A stretch of 56,542 nt of DNA from Serratia sp. H1w. Its GTDB lineage: Bacteria > Pseudomonadota > Gammaproteobacteria > Enterobacterales > Enterobacteriaceae. Shown in pieces: positions 1-7,880 of this stretch. The position numbers and the translations under genes are program-made. Each line of letters starts with the position of its first letter. Position 1 is the stretch's first letter. The stretch covers positions 1-56,542 of the forward strand of contig NZ_AYMQ01000051.1 in assembly GCF_000633355.1 (NCBI RefSeq). The letters run 5' to 3'. The notes beneath the pieces were generated by a model. It searched no databases, had not been told where the DNA came from, and worked only from the letters and a program-made list of their open reading frames with translations.

Positions 1-157
1 AATAACATTTTGCTATGCCACGCCACATGGTCACATGTCACACTGCTATATTACGGTCAGAAAGTTTTTAAAACACCTTTCCAGATTCCTAACCATCAAG
101 GGCGCCATATTTACTCGTTTACTGATTAATATTGTTTAAAAACAAAGTTATAAAATT

Positions 158-1223
158 ATGCCTTTTTTTATTTTAGCCATGTTTTTGGCTTTTGCCACCA
201 GTCCATTGTTTGCTGCTCCCATGCATTATCCTGAGGGAGAAGAACCGCTAGAACTCCCTAACCATAGCCCATTGAGCAAACCTTTACCCCGCTCAGCCTA
301 CAATCAGGAAGATAAAAAAGCCGGAGCCACCTCGTTATATCTGACGCTGATGCGTGAAGATGGCCGTAATATCTGGGCCCCCTTTCAACTGGCGGCATCC
401 TCGGCCGAACAAGGCCAAATCGAGTTAGCCGAACGTTATCTGCAACTTAGTGCTAAACGAGGGTTGTGGTATTACTACAACCTGCTGGAAGACGACGCGT
501 TCAGCAGCATTCAGCAGCATTCAGCAGGGTGATACCTACCAATCGATTTTGGCCACGACCAAAGCGCGTTATCAGCAACACGCCGCAAAATTTGAAGGCA
601 AGCCTCACTATGCCATACCGAGCGGCGATCCCCCGGCGGGAGGTTGGCCAACCATCATCTATCTCCATCCTTATGGGAAAGCTGCCACCATCATCCCGGA
701 AGATCGGTTGCTGTTTGCCGAAGCCGGTGTTGCCTACATTGAACTTAACGGCACACAGATGCTGGCGGAAGGAAGCTTTCGCTGGTCTAACTACAGTTCG
801 AGCAGCACCCAGAACGCCATTCAACGCGCTCTGGAAAAACTGGCTCCCACGCTGAAGCTAAATCTTCAACAAGTTTACCTGACCGCCCGCGGTCAAGGTG
901 CCCTGCACGCAGCTAACCTGATGGCCAATTACCCACAATTTTACGCTGGAGCGATGCTGATTGCCCCGAAGGGGCGTCTGCCACCGGCGAAGCTCTCATT
1001 GGCGGAAAATAAACGCATCATGATTGCCTATTACGATCGGCAGAACTTCAACGACCGGGCACTGGCACTCAACTTTGCCGACTTGTTCAGAGGTAACAAT
1101 CAAGTCGAAATCGCCAATTTTCCCGAGGGAGAGTCAGCGAGCAACGGCAGCTGGCAGACGCGATATAACCGGCCTTTACTCTGGGTTTTGGGTAGAGAAC
1201 AGGATGCCTCGCCGGGCGCTTGA
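158..1223 (+). pseudogene. Secreted alpha/beta-hydrolase-fold protein, frameshifted by a 10-bp duplication
   Basis: The 5' part (158-532) encodes a signal peptide (hydrophobic residues 2-19, cleavage near LFAA) and a helical segment resembling a Sel1/TPR repeat (AERYLQLSAKRG). The rest of the protein continues in another frame to 1223. The break lies in the 10-bp tandem repeat at 501-527. Deleting one copy joins DDAFSSIQQ directly to GDTYQSIL and gives one 351-codon frame. The C-terminal half has alpha/beta-hydrolase features: strand PTIIYLHPYG, then VYLTARGQGALHAANL at the nucleophile-elbow position. There the usual G-x-S-x-G reads A-R-G-Q-G, so the catalytic serine is absent and esterase activity is doubtful even if the frame is restored. 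The start ATG at 158 has only a weak ribosome site. I do not recognise a named gene. The frame analysis is solid and the fold assignment is inferred. Confidence 0.6.
501..527. repeat. 10-bp tandem repeat (tcagcagcat x2.7) at the frameshift
   Basis: Two exact copies of tcagcagcat (501-510, 511-520) are followed by a partial copy tcagcag (521-527). A single copy would keep the hydrolase-like gene in frame. The structure is typical of slipped-strand duplication. Confidence 0.85.
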
Positions 1224-1225
1224 AA

Positions 1226-1254
1226 TAAAAAAAGGGGCTAACGCCCCTTTTTTA
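1226..1254. terminator. Bidirectional intrinsic terminator between the hydrolase-like gene and adeP
   Basis: Stem AGGGGC/GCCCCT with loop TAAC, flanked by an A-run on the left and T6 on the right. It can terminate the rightward gene ending at 1223 and the leftward adeP ending at 1268. Confidence 0.8.
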
Positions 1255-1267
1255 TGACCGAAGATGA

Positions 1268-2605
1268 TTAGTGGCCATCAACAAACGCGATTTTCAGCAC
1301 GAACAGCAGCGCCACCACGATCACGCAGGGACTGATTTCACGCCAGCGTCCGGTGCCTAGCTTCATGATGCAGTAAGAGATAAAGCCCAAGGCAATCCCT
1401 TCGGTGATCGAGAAACTGAAAGGCATCATGGCTGCGGTCACAAAGGCCGGGACCGCTTCGGTCATATCTTCCCATTTTACCCGCGCCAGGCTGGAGGTCA
1501 TCAGCACCCCAACATAAATCAGCGCGCCCGCAGCGGCATAGGTTGGCACCATCCCCGCCAGCGGTGACAGGAAAATCACCAGCAGGAACAGAATACCCAC
1601 CACCACGGCAGTCAGCCCGGTACGTCCACCCACGGCCACCCCGGAGGAGCTTTCAATGTAGGCGGTAACTGAAGAGGTACCCGCGAAAGCACCGGCTACC
1701 GAGGTGATGCTGTCCACGTACAGCGCCTGCTTCATACGTGGGAACTTGCCGCTTTCATCCGTCAGGCCAGCCTTGTCGGTCACCCCGATCAGGGTACCCG
1801 AGGAGTCAAACAGGTTAACCAGCATAAAGGAGAAGATCACGCCTGCCAGACCAATATTCAGCGCTCCGGCGATATCTACCTGACCGACCACGGAGGTCAC
1901 GTCCGGCGGCAGGGAAAACACGCCGCCATACTTCACGTCACCCAATGCCCAACCAATCAGCGTGGTCACCACGATAGAAACCAGTACCGCAGCATGAATA
2001 TTACGCGAAGCCAGCACCGCGATAATGAAGAAGCCCAGTGCGCCCAGCAGCACACTGTGCGAGGTCAGATTACCTACCGCCACCAGCGTATCCGGGTTGG
2101 CAACCACGATACCGGCATTTTTCAGCCCCATCATGGCGATAAACAGGCCGATGCCGCTGGTGATGCCCACGCGCAGGCTCAGCGGAATATTGGCAATCAT
2201 CCAGTAGCGAATACGGAAGATGGTCAACAACAGGAAACCGATTGCGCCCCAGAAAATAGCGCCCATGCCTACTTGCCATGAAATACCCATCGCGCCGACC
2301 ACCACAAACGCAAAGAACGCGTTCAGGCCCATCGCCGGAGCCAACGCCACCGGCAGGTTAGCCAACAGACCCATCAGGATGCTGCCAAAAGCGGCAATAA
2401 GGCAGGTGGTAACAAACACCGCCTGGGTGTCCATGCCCGCCGCACCAAGGATCTGCGGGTTAACGAACACGATATACACCATGGTTAAAAAGGTGGTGAT
2501 GCCGGCAATCGTTTCCGTACGTACCGTGGTGCCATGCTGCTTGAGTTTAAACACGCGCTCAAGCAAGCCCTGATTGGCATCAAGGCTGATGTCTTGTTTG
2601 CTCAT
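1268..2605 (-). CDS. adeP: Adenine permease of the NCS2 family (AdeP/YieG-like)
   Basis: A 445-residue inner-membrane protein with about 12-14 hydrophobic segments and the AzgA-type NCS2 pattern: N-terminal ETIAGITTFLTMVYIVFVNP, then FDSSGTLIGVTDKAGL and SSSGVAVGGRTGLTAV in the substrate-site half. The family imports adenine or hypoxanthine by proton symport. The divergent yieH-like gene reproduces the E. coli yieG-yieH arrangement, which favours AdeP over the paralogue PurP. Translation starts at ATG 2605. I looked for a PurR operator or purine riboswitch in 2606-2818 and saw none. Assignment to the family is secure, and adenine rather than hypoxanthine preference is inferred from synteny. 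Confidence 0.88.
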   Translation of the reverse strand: MSKQDISLDANQGLLERVFKLKQHGTTVRTETIAGITTFLTMVYIVFVNPQILGAAGMDTQAVFVTTCLIAAFGSILMGLLANLPVALAPAMGLNAFFAFVVVGAMGISWQVGMGAIFWGAIGFLLLTIFRIRYWMIANIPLSLRVGITSGIGLFIAMMGLKNAGIVVANPDTLVAVGNLTSHSVLLGALGFFIIAVLASRNIHAAVLVSIVVTTLIGWALGDVKYGGVFSLPPDVTSVVGQVDIAGALNIGLAGVIFSFMLVNLFDSSGTLIGVTDKAGLTDESGKFPRMKQALYVDSITSVAGAFAGTSSVTAYIESSSGVAVGGRTGLTAVVVGILFLLVIFLSPLAGMVPTYAAAGALIYVGVLMTSSLARVKWEDMTEAVPAFVTAAMMPFSFSITEGIALGFISYCIMKLGTGRWREISPCVIVVALLFVLKIAFVDGH

Positions 2606-2818
2606 TATAGAATTCCGAAGAGGGGTTTTGGACTGTCGCTGGCTATCCTATAACAAAAAGCCCGGGTTTTGACCTCGCTCACAGGTTTTTTTCGCCATCT
2701 TTACGGCTAAAACTGCCAACAAGTTGTATTTATTGAGATTGATCGCCAAAGAGGGACAATCCTGCACGATCCGGTTAAAGTAACAGCAATGATGACTTAA
2801 CCGAGGGCGATTACCCCA

Positions 2819-3484
2819 ATGAATCAGGTTGAATGTGTTTTATTTGATTGCGATGGTACGTTGGTCGACAGCGAAGTGCTGTGCAGCAAAGCCTATGTGC
2901 ATATGTTTGCCCACTACGGCATCGAACTGGCGCTGGAAGAGGTATTTAAAAAGTACAAAGGCATCAAGCTCTACGAGATCATTGAGCTGGTTAACGCCGA
3001 ACAGGGGGTAAACTTGCCCGCCAGCGATCTGGAGCCGATATTCCGCCAGGAAGTGGCCCGTTTGTTTGATGCCGAGCTCCAGCCAATTGCCGGCGCGCGC
3101 GAACTGCTGGCGCAGATGAATGCTCCGATGTGCACCGTTTCTAACGGCCCGGTGAGTAAAATGCAGCATTCGCTGGGGCTGACCGACATGTTGTCCTATT
3201 TTGATGACCGGTTGTTCAGCGGTTACGATATTCAGCGTTGGAAACCCGATCCAGCTATCGTCTTCCATGCCGCGCAGCAGATGCAGGTTCCCGTCGAGCG
3301 CTGTATTTTGGTGGATGATTCCGTTGCAGGTGCCCAAGCGGGGATCGCGGCTGGCATTCCGGTATTCTACTTCTGTGCCGATCCTCACAATCAGCCGATC
3401 GACCATCCGCTAGTGACAACGTTTGACGATCTGGCGAAGTTGCCTGCACTGTGGCAGCAACGAGGCTGGCAGCTTACCCGTTAG
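2819..3484 (+). CDS. yieH: HAD-family phosphatase, 6-phosphogluconate phosphatase YieH
   Basis: A 221-residue cytoplasmic HAD hydrolase. Motif I is FDCDGTLVDSE with nucleophile Asp10 and acid/base Asp12. Motif II is the Ser in TVSNGP, motif III the Lys in RWKPDP, and motif IV the pair in ILVDDSVAG. The region between motifs I and II is the helical cap of the beta-phosphoglucomutase-like subgroup. E. coli YieH, encoded at the same place beside adeP, is a 6-phosphogluconate phosphatase. The length matches that family. It starts at ATG 2819 after GAGGG, which is rather far upstream. A small terminator follows the gene. Confidence 0.85.
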   Translation: MNQVECVLFDCDGTLVDSEVLCSKAYVHMFAHYGIELALEEVFKKYKGIKLYEIIELVNAEQGVNLPASDLEPIFRQEVARLFDAELQPIAGARELLAQMNAPMCTVSNGPVSKMQHSLGLTDMLSYFDDRLFSGYDIQRWKPDPAIVFHAAQQMQVPVERCILVDDSVAGAQAGIAAGIPVFYFCADPHNQPIDHPLVTTFDDLAKLPALWQQRGWQLTR

Positions 3485-3517
3485 TTGGGCCGATCCCGCT
3501 TACATGGTGGGATCTCC

Positions 3518-3546
3518 AACCAATAGATTGGTTGTGATTTTTTCAA
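3518..3546 (+). terminator. Intrinsic terminator after yieH
   Basis: Stem AACCAA/TTGGTT with a TAGA loop (3518-3533), followed after gtga by T6. It ends just before the ribosome site of the next small gene. The stem is short, so efficiency is uncertain. Confidence 0.5.
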
Positions 3547-3561
3547 AAAAGGGAGTTAAAA

Positions 3562-3798
3562 ATGAAAGGGATAGCATTAAAAATAGTTACCATACTACTG
3601 GCCATTGTGGTGGCCTTTTTCTGCATTATCTCCTTTTTTTCCCTTTTCTATATAGTGGCGACAATCATAGGAATATACAGCGAAGGTGCAAACTGGTTTA
3701 ACATTGGCTATCTAACTGGGCAGCTTATTACACTGATTTTTAGCGTTATTTTAATCTATGTACTGGGGAAGCAATTTAAAAAACTCGAGTGGCGATGA
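3562..3798 (+). CDS. Small two-helix membrane protein, unknown function
   Basis: A 78-residue hydrophobic protein. There are two predicted membrane segments, about residues 5-38 (ILLAIVVAFFCIISFF onward) and 50-68 (GQLITLIFSVILIYVLG), and a basic C-terminus (KQFKKLEWR). A good ribosome site (GGGAG) lies 7 nt before the ATG. The stop codon directly abuts the stop codon of the convergent LysR gene with no gap. I recognise no family. Start, ribosome site and clean two-helix topology argue for a real gene rather than a chance frame. No function can be inferred. Confidence 0.6.
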   Translation: MKGIALKIVTILLAIVVAFFCIISFFSLFYIVATIIGIYSEGANWFNIGYLTGQLITLIFSVILIYVLGKQFKKLEWR

Positions 3799-4683
3799 TC
3801 ATTTAGCCACTTCTACCCGGCCAATCTCTGCCCGCAGCCAATCCTGAAAATACTGCACGCGAGGTAATTCTCGCTTGCCGGGCGGGATCTCCAGCCAATA
3901 ACCGTTAGCGCTTGTCAGCTCCAACGGCGAGAGCAGTACCAACAGGCCGCTTTGCAGCTCATTGCGGATCATCATCTTATCCAGCACCGCATAGCCCGCA
4001 CCGGTAATACAGGCGTTGATCACCTGATCCTGAGTGCTAAACTCCAATCCCCCAAGCTCTTGCACCTCACTACGGCCTGCCGCGGCCAGCCAACGTTGCC
4101 ACGTGTCCATCCGGCTATCCCCATCGAGAATATGCAACTGAGGCTGGGTATTGAGCGGAGGGAACACGCCATCGATCATCAATAATGGGCTGCCTACCAA
4201 TACCAACTGCTCATGGCATAACCATTCACCTTCCATCCCCTCTGCGGGTGCACCAAAGCGTACCGCGCAGTCAAAGTCGCAGTATTTCTGCCGGGTTTCG
4301 CTGATCAAGGCAATTTGCAGCTGACTGTTACGTTGGCGCAGCGTGACCAAACGCGGGGCTAGCCAACGGGTGGCGAAGGTAGGTGCGATCTGCAAGCGCA
4401 GGTGTTGCAAGGGATTATGCAACTGCACATGCCGTACCCCCTCCTCCAAAATATCCAGCGATTGCCGCACCACCGGCAGTAACAGCATGGCATCCTGCGT
4501 CAGAGCCAGGCCGCTGTGGCTGCGTACAAACAGCAGCTTGCCCAGAAACTCCTCCAACTGCTTCATTTGACGGCTAGCCGCGCTCTGGGTAATAAACAGG
4601 GCGTCGGCGGCCTTGCTGAAACTCAGTGTCCGGCAGGTCTCTTCAAAGACTCGTAACATACTGAGCGAGGGAAGTTTTCTCAC
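3799..4683 (-). CDS. LysR-type transcriptional regulator, divergent from the MFS/Fae/AKR/ALDH operon
   Basis: A 294-residue regulator with an N-terminal winged helix-turn-helix (residues about 6-65; LSFSKAADALFITQSAASRQMKQLE is the recognition part) and a C-terminal periplasmic-binding-like effector domain. The sequence around APTFATRWLAPRLVTLRQRN resembles the GcvA/AmpR branch of LysR proteins. It is transcribed away from the MFS gene at 4928 across a 244-bp shared control region, the usual layout for a LysR activator of the neighbouring operon. It probably senses the substrate imported or oxidised by that operon. The effector is unknown. Confidence 0.85.
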   Translation of the reverse strand: MRKLPSLSMLRVFEETCRTLSFSKAADALFITQSAASRQMKQLEEFLGKLLFVRSHSGLALTQDAMLLLPVVRQSLDILEEGVRHVQLHNPLQHLRLQIAPTFATRWLAPRLVTLRQRNSQLQIALISETRQKYCDFDCAVRFGAPAEGMEGEWLCHEQLVLVGSPLLMIDGVFPPLNTQPQLHILDGDSRMDTWQRWLAAAGRSEVQELGGLEFSTQDQVINACITGAGYAVLDKMMIRNELQSGLLVLLSPLELTSANGYWLEIPPGKRELPRVQYFQDWLRAEIGRVEVAK

Positions 4684-4714
4684 AGTCCATTTACCTCTGC
4701 ATCAAACGCCAGTG

Positions 4715-4727
4715 ATGTTAATAACAT
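4715..4727. promoter_or_regulatory. Inverted repeat in the LysR/MFS intergenic region, possible LysR operator
   Basis: Perfect dyad ATGTTA-A-TAACAT about 30 bp upstream of the LysR start, inside the divergent control region (4684-4927). LysR proteins bind dyads in such positions and usually repress themselves. Assignment is inferred from position and symmetry only. No clear -35/-10 pair for the MFS operon could be fixed. Confidence 0.35.
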
Positions 4728-4927
4728 GTTGTCAATTTGATGCATTAACTCGGGGTGCGCAGCGTTTATTTGCCTAAAACCAGAGGCAGATCACATGCAT
4801 TTTCTGCTCAGGGGTATGACTAAAACGCACTCGCCTAGCGCCCCGCTCGCTGCCACATTGTTAACGCGATAAAAACAAAAAACCAACAACATCCCTACAA
4901 GCACCGCTCCAACAGGAGGACAGGTAA

Positions 4928-6289
4928 ATGCAGCATTTAACACAACAACAGATCCGTATGGATGACGTACCGTTAAATCGGTTCCATATCAAAATCGCCG
5001 GGCTGACGTTCGGCGCTCACTTCACTGACGGCTATGTACTGGGCGTTATCGGCTTCGCGCTGGCCCAGATCAAACCACAAATGGGACTCACCCCGTTCTG
5101 GGAGGGCATGCTCGGCAGCTCGGCGCTGATCGGGCTGTTCATGGGCAGCCTGGTTCTGGGCTGGATCTCCGACTATATCGGCCGACAGAAAATCTTCAGC
5201 TTCAGCTTCGTGATTATTACCCTCGCCTCGGCACTGCAATTTTTTGCCACCACGCCGGAACAACTGTTCCTGTTGCGCGTGATGGTGGGGATCGGGCTGG
5301 GAGGGGATTTCTCGGTAGGGCACACCATGCTGGCCGAGTTTTCTCCCCGCAAACACCGAGGTGTATTACTCGGTTCATTCAGCGTGATCTGGACCTTTGG
5401 CTACGTGGCCGCCGGTTTCGCTGGCCACTTCCTGACGGCCCTGGGGCCGGATGCCTGGCGCTGGCTACTGTCATCTTCTGCCATACCGGCGTTGGCCATT
5501 CTATTGATGCGTATTGGCACACCGGAATCTCCCCGTTGGTTGATGGGTAAAGGACGACGCGAACAGGCCATGGCGATCGTACATAAATACTTTGGCCCAC
5601 ATGTCCTGCTGATCGATGAGGCCCCGGTAATGTCCAAACAGCGTTTCCTCTCGCTATTTGGCCCCAAATACCGCCGCCGTACCGCCTTTAACAGCCTGTT
5701 CTTTGTTTGCCTGGTGATCCCTTACTTCGCCATCTATACCTTCCTGCCCTCCATCCTCCAGGTGATGGGTCTGGATAACAGCTTCTCTACCGACCTGCTG
5801 CTTAATGGCCTGCTGATCGTCGGCGCGTTGCTGGGGATTGTGCTGACAGTGATTTGCTCACGTCGCGGGTTCCTGATCGGCTCCTTTATCTTCCTCGCCG
5901 CCTGCCTGGTAATGCTGAGCATCATTCCTGCCAGCCAGACAGCCTGGCTGATCGCTTTCTTTGCCGCCTTTACGCTGGTGATGTCGGCGGTAAGCAATCT
6001 GGTGGGGGTATTCCCGGCCGAAAGTTTCCCGACCGAAGTGCGCTCGATGGGTGTGGGCTTTGCCACCTCAATGAGCCGCCTGGGTTCCGCCATCGGCACC
6101 GGCCTGCTGCCACTGGCCATCGTGCATTACGGCATGCCAACCACCACCGGCATTCTGGCACTGGTGTTGATCGTGGGTGCCATTGTCTCCATCGCCTGGG
6201 CTCCAGAGACCAAAGGGTTAACGCTGGTAGATGCCGCACAAGGCCCGTCCTCCCAGACAGACAACGCTTTCGCCGTTCCGGCTAAATAA
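4928..6289 (+). CDS. MFS transporter of the metabolite:H+ symporter type, first gene of the Fae-like operon
   Basis: A 453-residue inner-membrane carrier with 12 predicted helices. MFS motif A is at residues 79-88 (GWISDYIGRQ), and the first helix carries HFTDGYVLG with an acidic Asp34 typical of the proton-coupled sugar and aromatic-acid carriers. The second-half motif is PAESFPTEVRSMGVGF. A strong ribosome site AGGAGG precedes ATG 4928. It is followed after 30 bp by the Fae-like gene and then by two dehydrogenase genes, so it probably imports the compound they metabolise. The substrate cannot be read from sequence. Cytoplasmic loops are normal and nothing is truncated. Confidence 0.85.
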   Translation: MQHLTQQQIRMDDVPLNRFHIKIAGLTFGAHFTDGYVLGVIGFALAQIKPQMGLTPFWEGMLGSSALIGLFMGSLVLGWISDYIGRQKIFSFSFVIITLASALQFFATTPEQLFLLRVMVGIGLGGDFSVGHTMLAEFSPRKHRGVLLGSFSVIWTFGYVAAGFAGHFLTALGPDAWRWLLSSSAIPALAILLMRIGTPESPRWLMGKGRREQAMAIVHKYFGPHVLLIDEAPVMSKQRFLSLFGPKYRRRTAFNSLFFVCLVIPYFAIYTFLPSILQVMGLDNSFSTDLLLNGLLIVGALLGIVLTVICSRRGFLIGSFIFLAACLVMLSIIPASQTAWLIAFFAAFTLVMSAVSNLVGVFPAESFPTEVRSMGVGFATSMSRLGSAIGTGLLPLAIVHYGMPTTTGILALVLIVGAIVSIAWAPETKGLTLVDAAQGPSSQTDNAFAVPAK

Positions 6290-6319
6290 CACCATCTTGA
6301 TGAAAACAGGAGCTTTTTT

Positions 6320-6823
6320 GTGGAAATGTATATCGGTGAAGGGTTTGCAGGTAACGGCGTCAATGCCTCGCATATCAATATCATGATCGGGCCACGTAAT
6401 GGCGTGGTGGGTCAGGCTTTCTCCTCCAGCCTGGCCTCCCCCAGCCAAGGGCATTGCCCCTTTATGGTGGTGATCAAACCCAACGTGCCCGCCAAGCCGA
6501 TGACGCTGTACGTCAATAAGGCGGAAATCAGCGGCGAACTGCACGGTAACGCCACCTGGGGAGCCTCCCAGGCCGCCATCGCCAAGGCGGTAACCGAAGC
6601 GCTACTGGAAGGCATTTTACCTGCCGAGGCAGAAGACGAGTGGTGCATCGTTACTGCCAACTGGGTAAACCCCGGCTGCAACGATATTGATGAGGTTTAC
6701 CGTAATAACTATCGTGCCTGTACCCAGGCGATCCGCGCGGCGATGGAAAAATTGCCTACGCGCAGCCAACTGACCCAAGCCCTGCCGCAGTTGGGCAACC
6801 CGTTCTATACCCCTAAAGCCTGA
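6320..6823 (+). CDS. Formaldehyde-activating enzyme (Fae) family protein
   Basis: A 167-residue protein that aligns, from memory, with Fae of methylotrophs along most of its length. It has GEGFAGNGVNASHINIMIGPRNG (the conserved His, here His18, in the position of the catalytic His), PFMVVIKPNVPAKPMTLYVNKAEI, and GASQAAIAKAVTEALLEGILPAEAEDEWCIV. Fae condenses formaldehyde with tetrahydromethanopterin. That cofactor is not expected in enteric bacteria, so the true substrate or carrier is probably different. The start is GTG 6320, chosen because AGGAG lies 7 nt upstream; the internal ATG at 6326 is less well spaced. The gene sits between an MFS transporter and an aldo/keto reductase, which suggests handling of a reactive aldehyde or of a carrier adduct. 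Family membership is confident and activity is unknown. Confidence 0.8.
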   Translation: MEMYIGEGFAGNGVNASHINIMIGPRNGVVGQAFSSSLASPSQGHCPFMVVIKPNVPAKPMTLYVNKAEISGELHGNATWGASQAAIAKAVTEALLEGILPAEAEDEWCIVTANWVNPGCNDIDEVYRNNYRACTQAIRAAMEKLPTRSQLTQALPQLGNPFYTPKA

Positions 6824-6833
6824 GGAGAGCACC

Positions 6834-7880
6834 ATGGAATACATCAATCTGGGCCAGTGCGGCCTGAAAGTCTCTCGTCTGTGCCTAGGCACCATGAATA
6901 TGGGCAGCAAACAGTGGAAGCCGTGGATTTTCGATGAAGCACAGAGCGAACCGCTGATCCGCCATGCCCTGGAAAGCGGCATCAACTTTATCGATCTGGC
7001 TGACTTCTACTCCAGCGGTGCCGGGGAAGAGGTGGTAGGAAGGGTGATTAAGCGTATTGCCAACCGTGACGAACTGGTGCTGACCACCAAAGTGGGCTAC
7101 CCGATCGGTGCGGGTTTTAACAATCAGGGCCACTCCCGCAAGCATATTATGGAGAGCATTGATGCCAGCCTGCGTCGCCTGGGCACCGATTACGTCGATA
7201 TCTACATGCTGCATTATTTCGACGTGACAACGCCGATCGAAGAAACCTGGGCTGCCATGAACGACATCGTGCGCTCCGGCAAGGCGCGTTATGTCGGCGT
7301 ATCGACCATGTATACCTGGCAGTTGGCCAAAATCCTGTGGTGCTGTGAACGCAATGGCTACGCCAAACCGATCAATATGCAACTACAGCTCAACTGTGCT
7401 TACCGCGAGGAAGAGCGTGAAATGATCCCGTTCTGTCGCGATCAGGGGCTGGGGGTGTCGGTATTCAGTCCGCTGGCCAGGGGGTTGTTGAGCTGCGATT
7501 TCAATTCCGTGCGTAACAAAACCGATTTCTTCACCCAGGAAATGTATGCCGATGCCACCTCACTGAATGTTGCGCAGTCGGTGAGTCAGGTCGCTCAGCA
7601 GCGCGGTGTTCCCGCTGCGCAGATTGCCCAAGCCTGGGTCATCAACCATCCAGGGGTGGATTGTATGCTGGTGGGCGCTGACTCGACACAACAGATCGAT
7701 AGCGCCGTGGCGGCACTGAAAACCCGGCTCAGCGAAGATGAGTGCTACGAATTGGAACGTAACTATACCCCTTGCGACGTGATTAATGACTACACCGCAG
7801 GTAAGCGCATTACGCGTGAAAGCCGTACGGCGCGCGGTCTTTTCGCTGTGGATAACCTAGAGACAAGGAATATCGCATGA
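6834..7880 (+). CDS. Aldo/keto reductase
   Basis: A 348-residue cytoplasmic NADP-dependent oxidoreductase with the full AKR catalytic tetrad: Asp54 and Tyr59 (NFIDLADFY), Lys86 (LVLTTKVG) and His127 (IYMLHYFD). The C-terminal half keeps the cofactor-binding segments (VSVFSPLARGLL, and MLVGADSTQQID near the end). It resembles the YajO / L-glyceraldehyde-3-phosphate reductase branch. GAGGAG precedes ATG 6834, 10 bp after the Fae-like stop. Its stop overlaps the start of the aldehyde dehydrogenase gene by ATGA, so the two are translationally coupled. It likely interconverts an aldehyde or ketone and the corresponding alcohol in the pathway fed by the MFS carrier. Confidence 0.88.
   Translation: MEYINLGQCGLKVSRLCLGTMNMGSKQWKPWIFDEAQSEPLIRHALESGINFIDLADFYSSGAGEEVVGRVIKRIANRDELVLTTKVGYPIGAGFNNQGHSRKHIMESIDASLRRLGTDYVDIYMLHYFDVTTPIEETWAAMNDIVRSGKARYVGVSTMYTWQLAKILWCCERNGYAKPINMQLQLNCAYREEEREMIPFCRDQGLGVSVFSPLARGLLSCDFNSVRNKTDFFTQEMYADATSLNVAQSVSQVAQQRGVPAAQIAQAWVINHPGVDCMLVGADSTQQIDSAVAALKTRLSEDECYELERNYTPCDVINDYTAGKRITRESRTARGLFAVDNLETRNIA

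Noticed and set aside
2606-2818. PurR operator or purine riboswitch upstream of adeP
   Set aside because: No ACGCAAACGTTTGCGT-like palindrome and no purine aptamer core could be seen in the gap.
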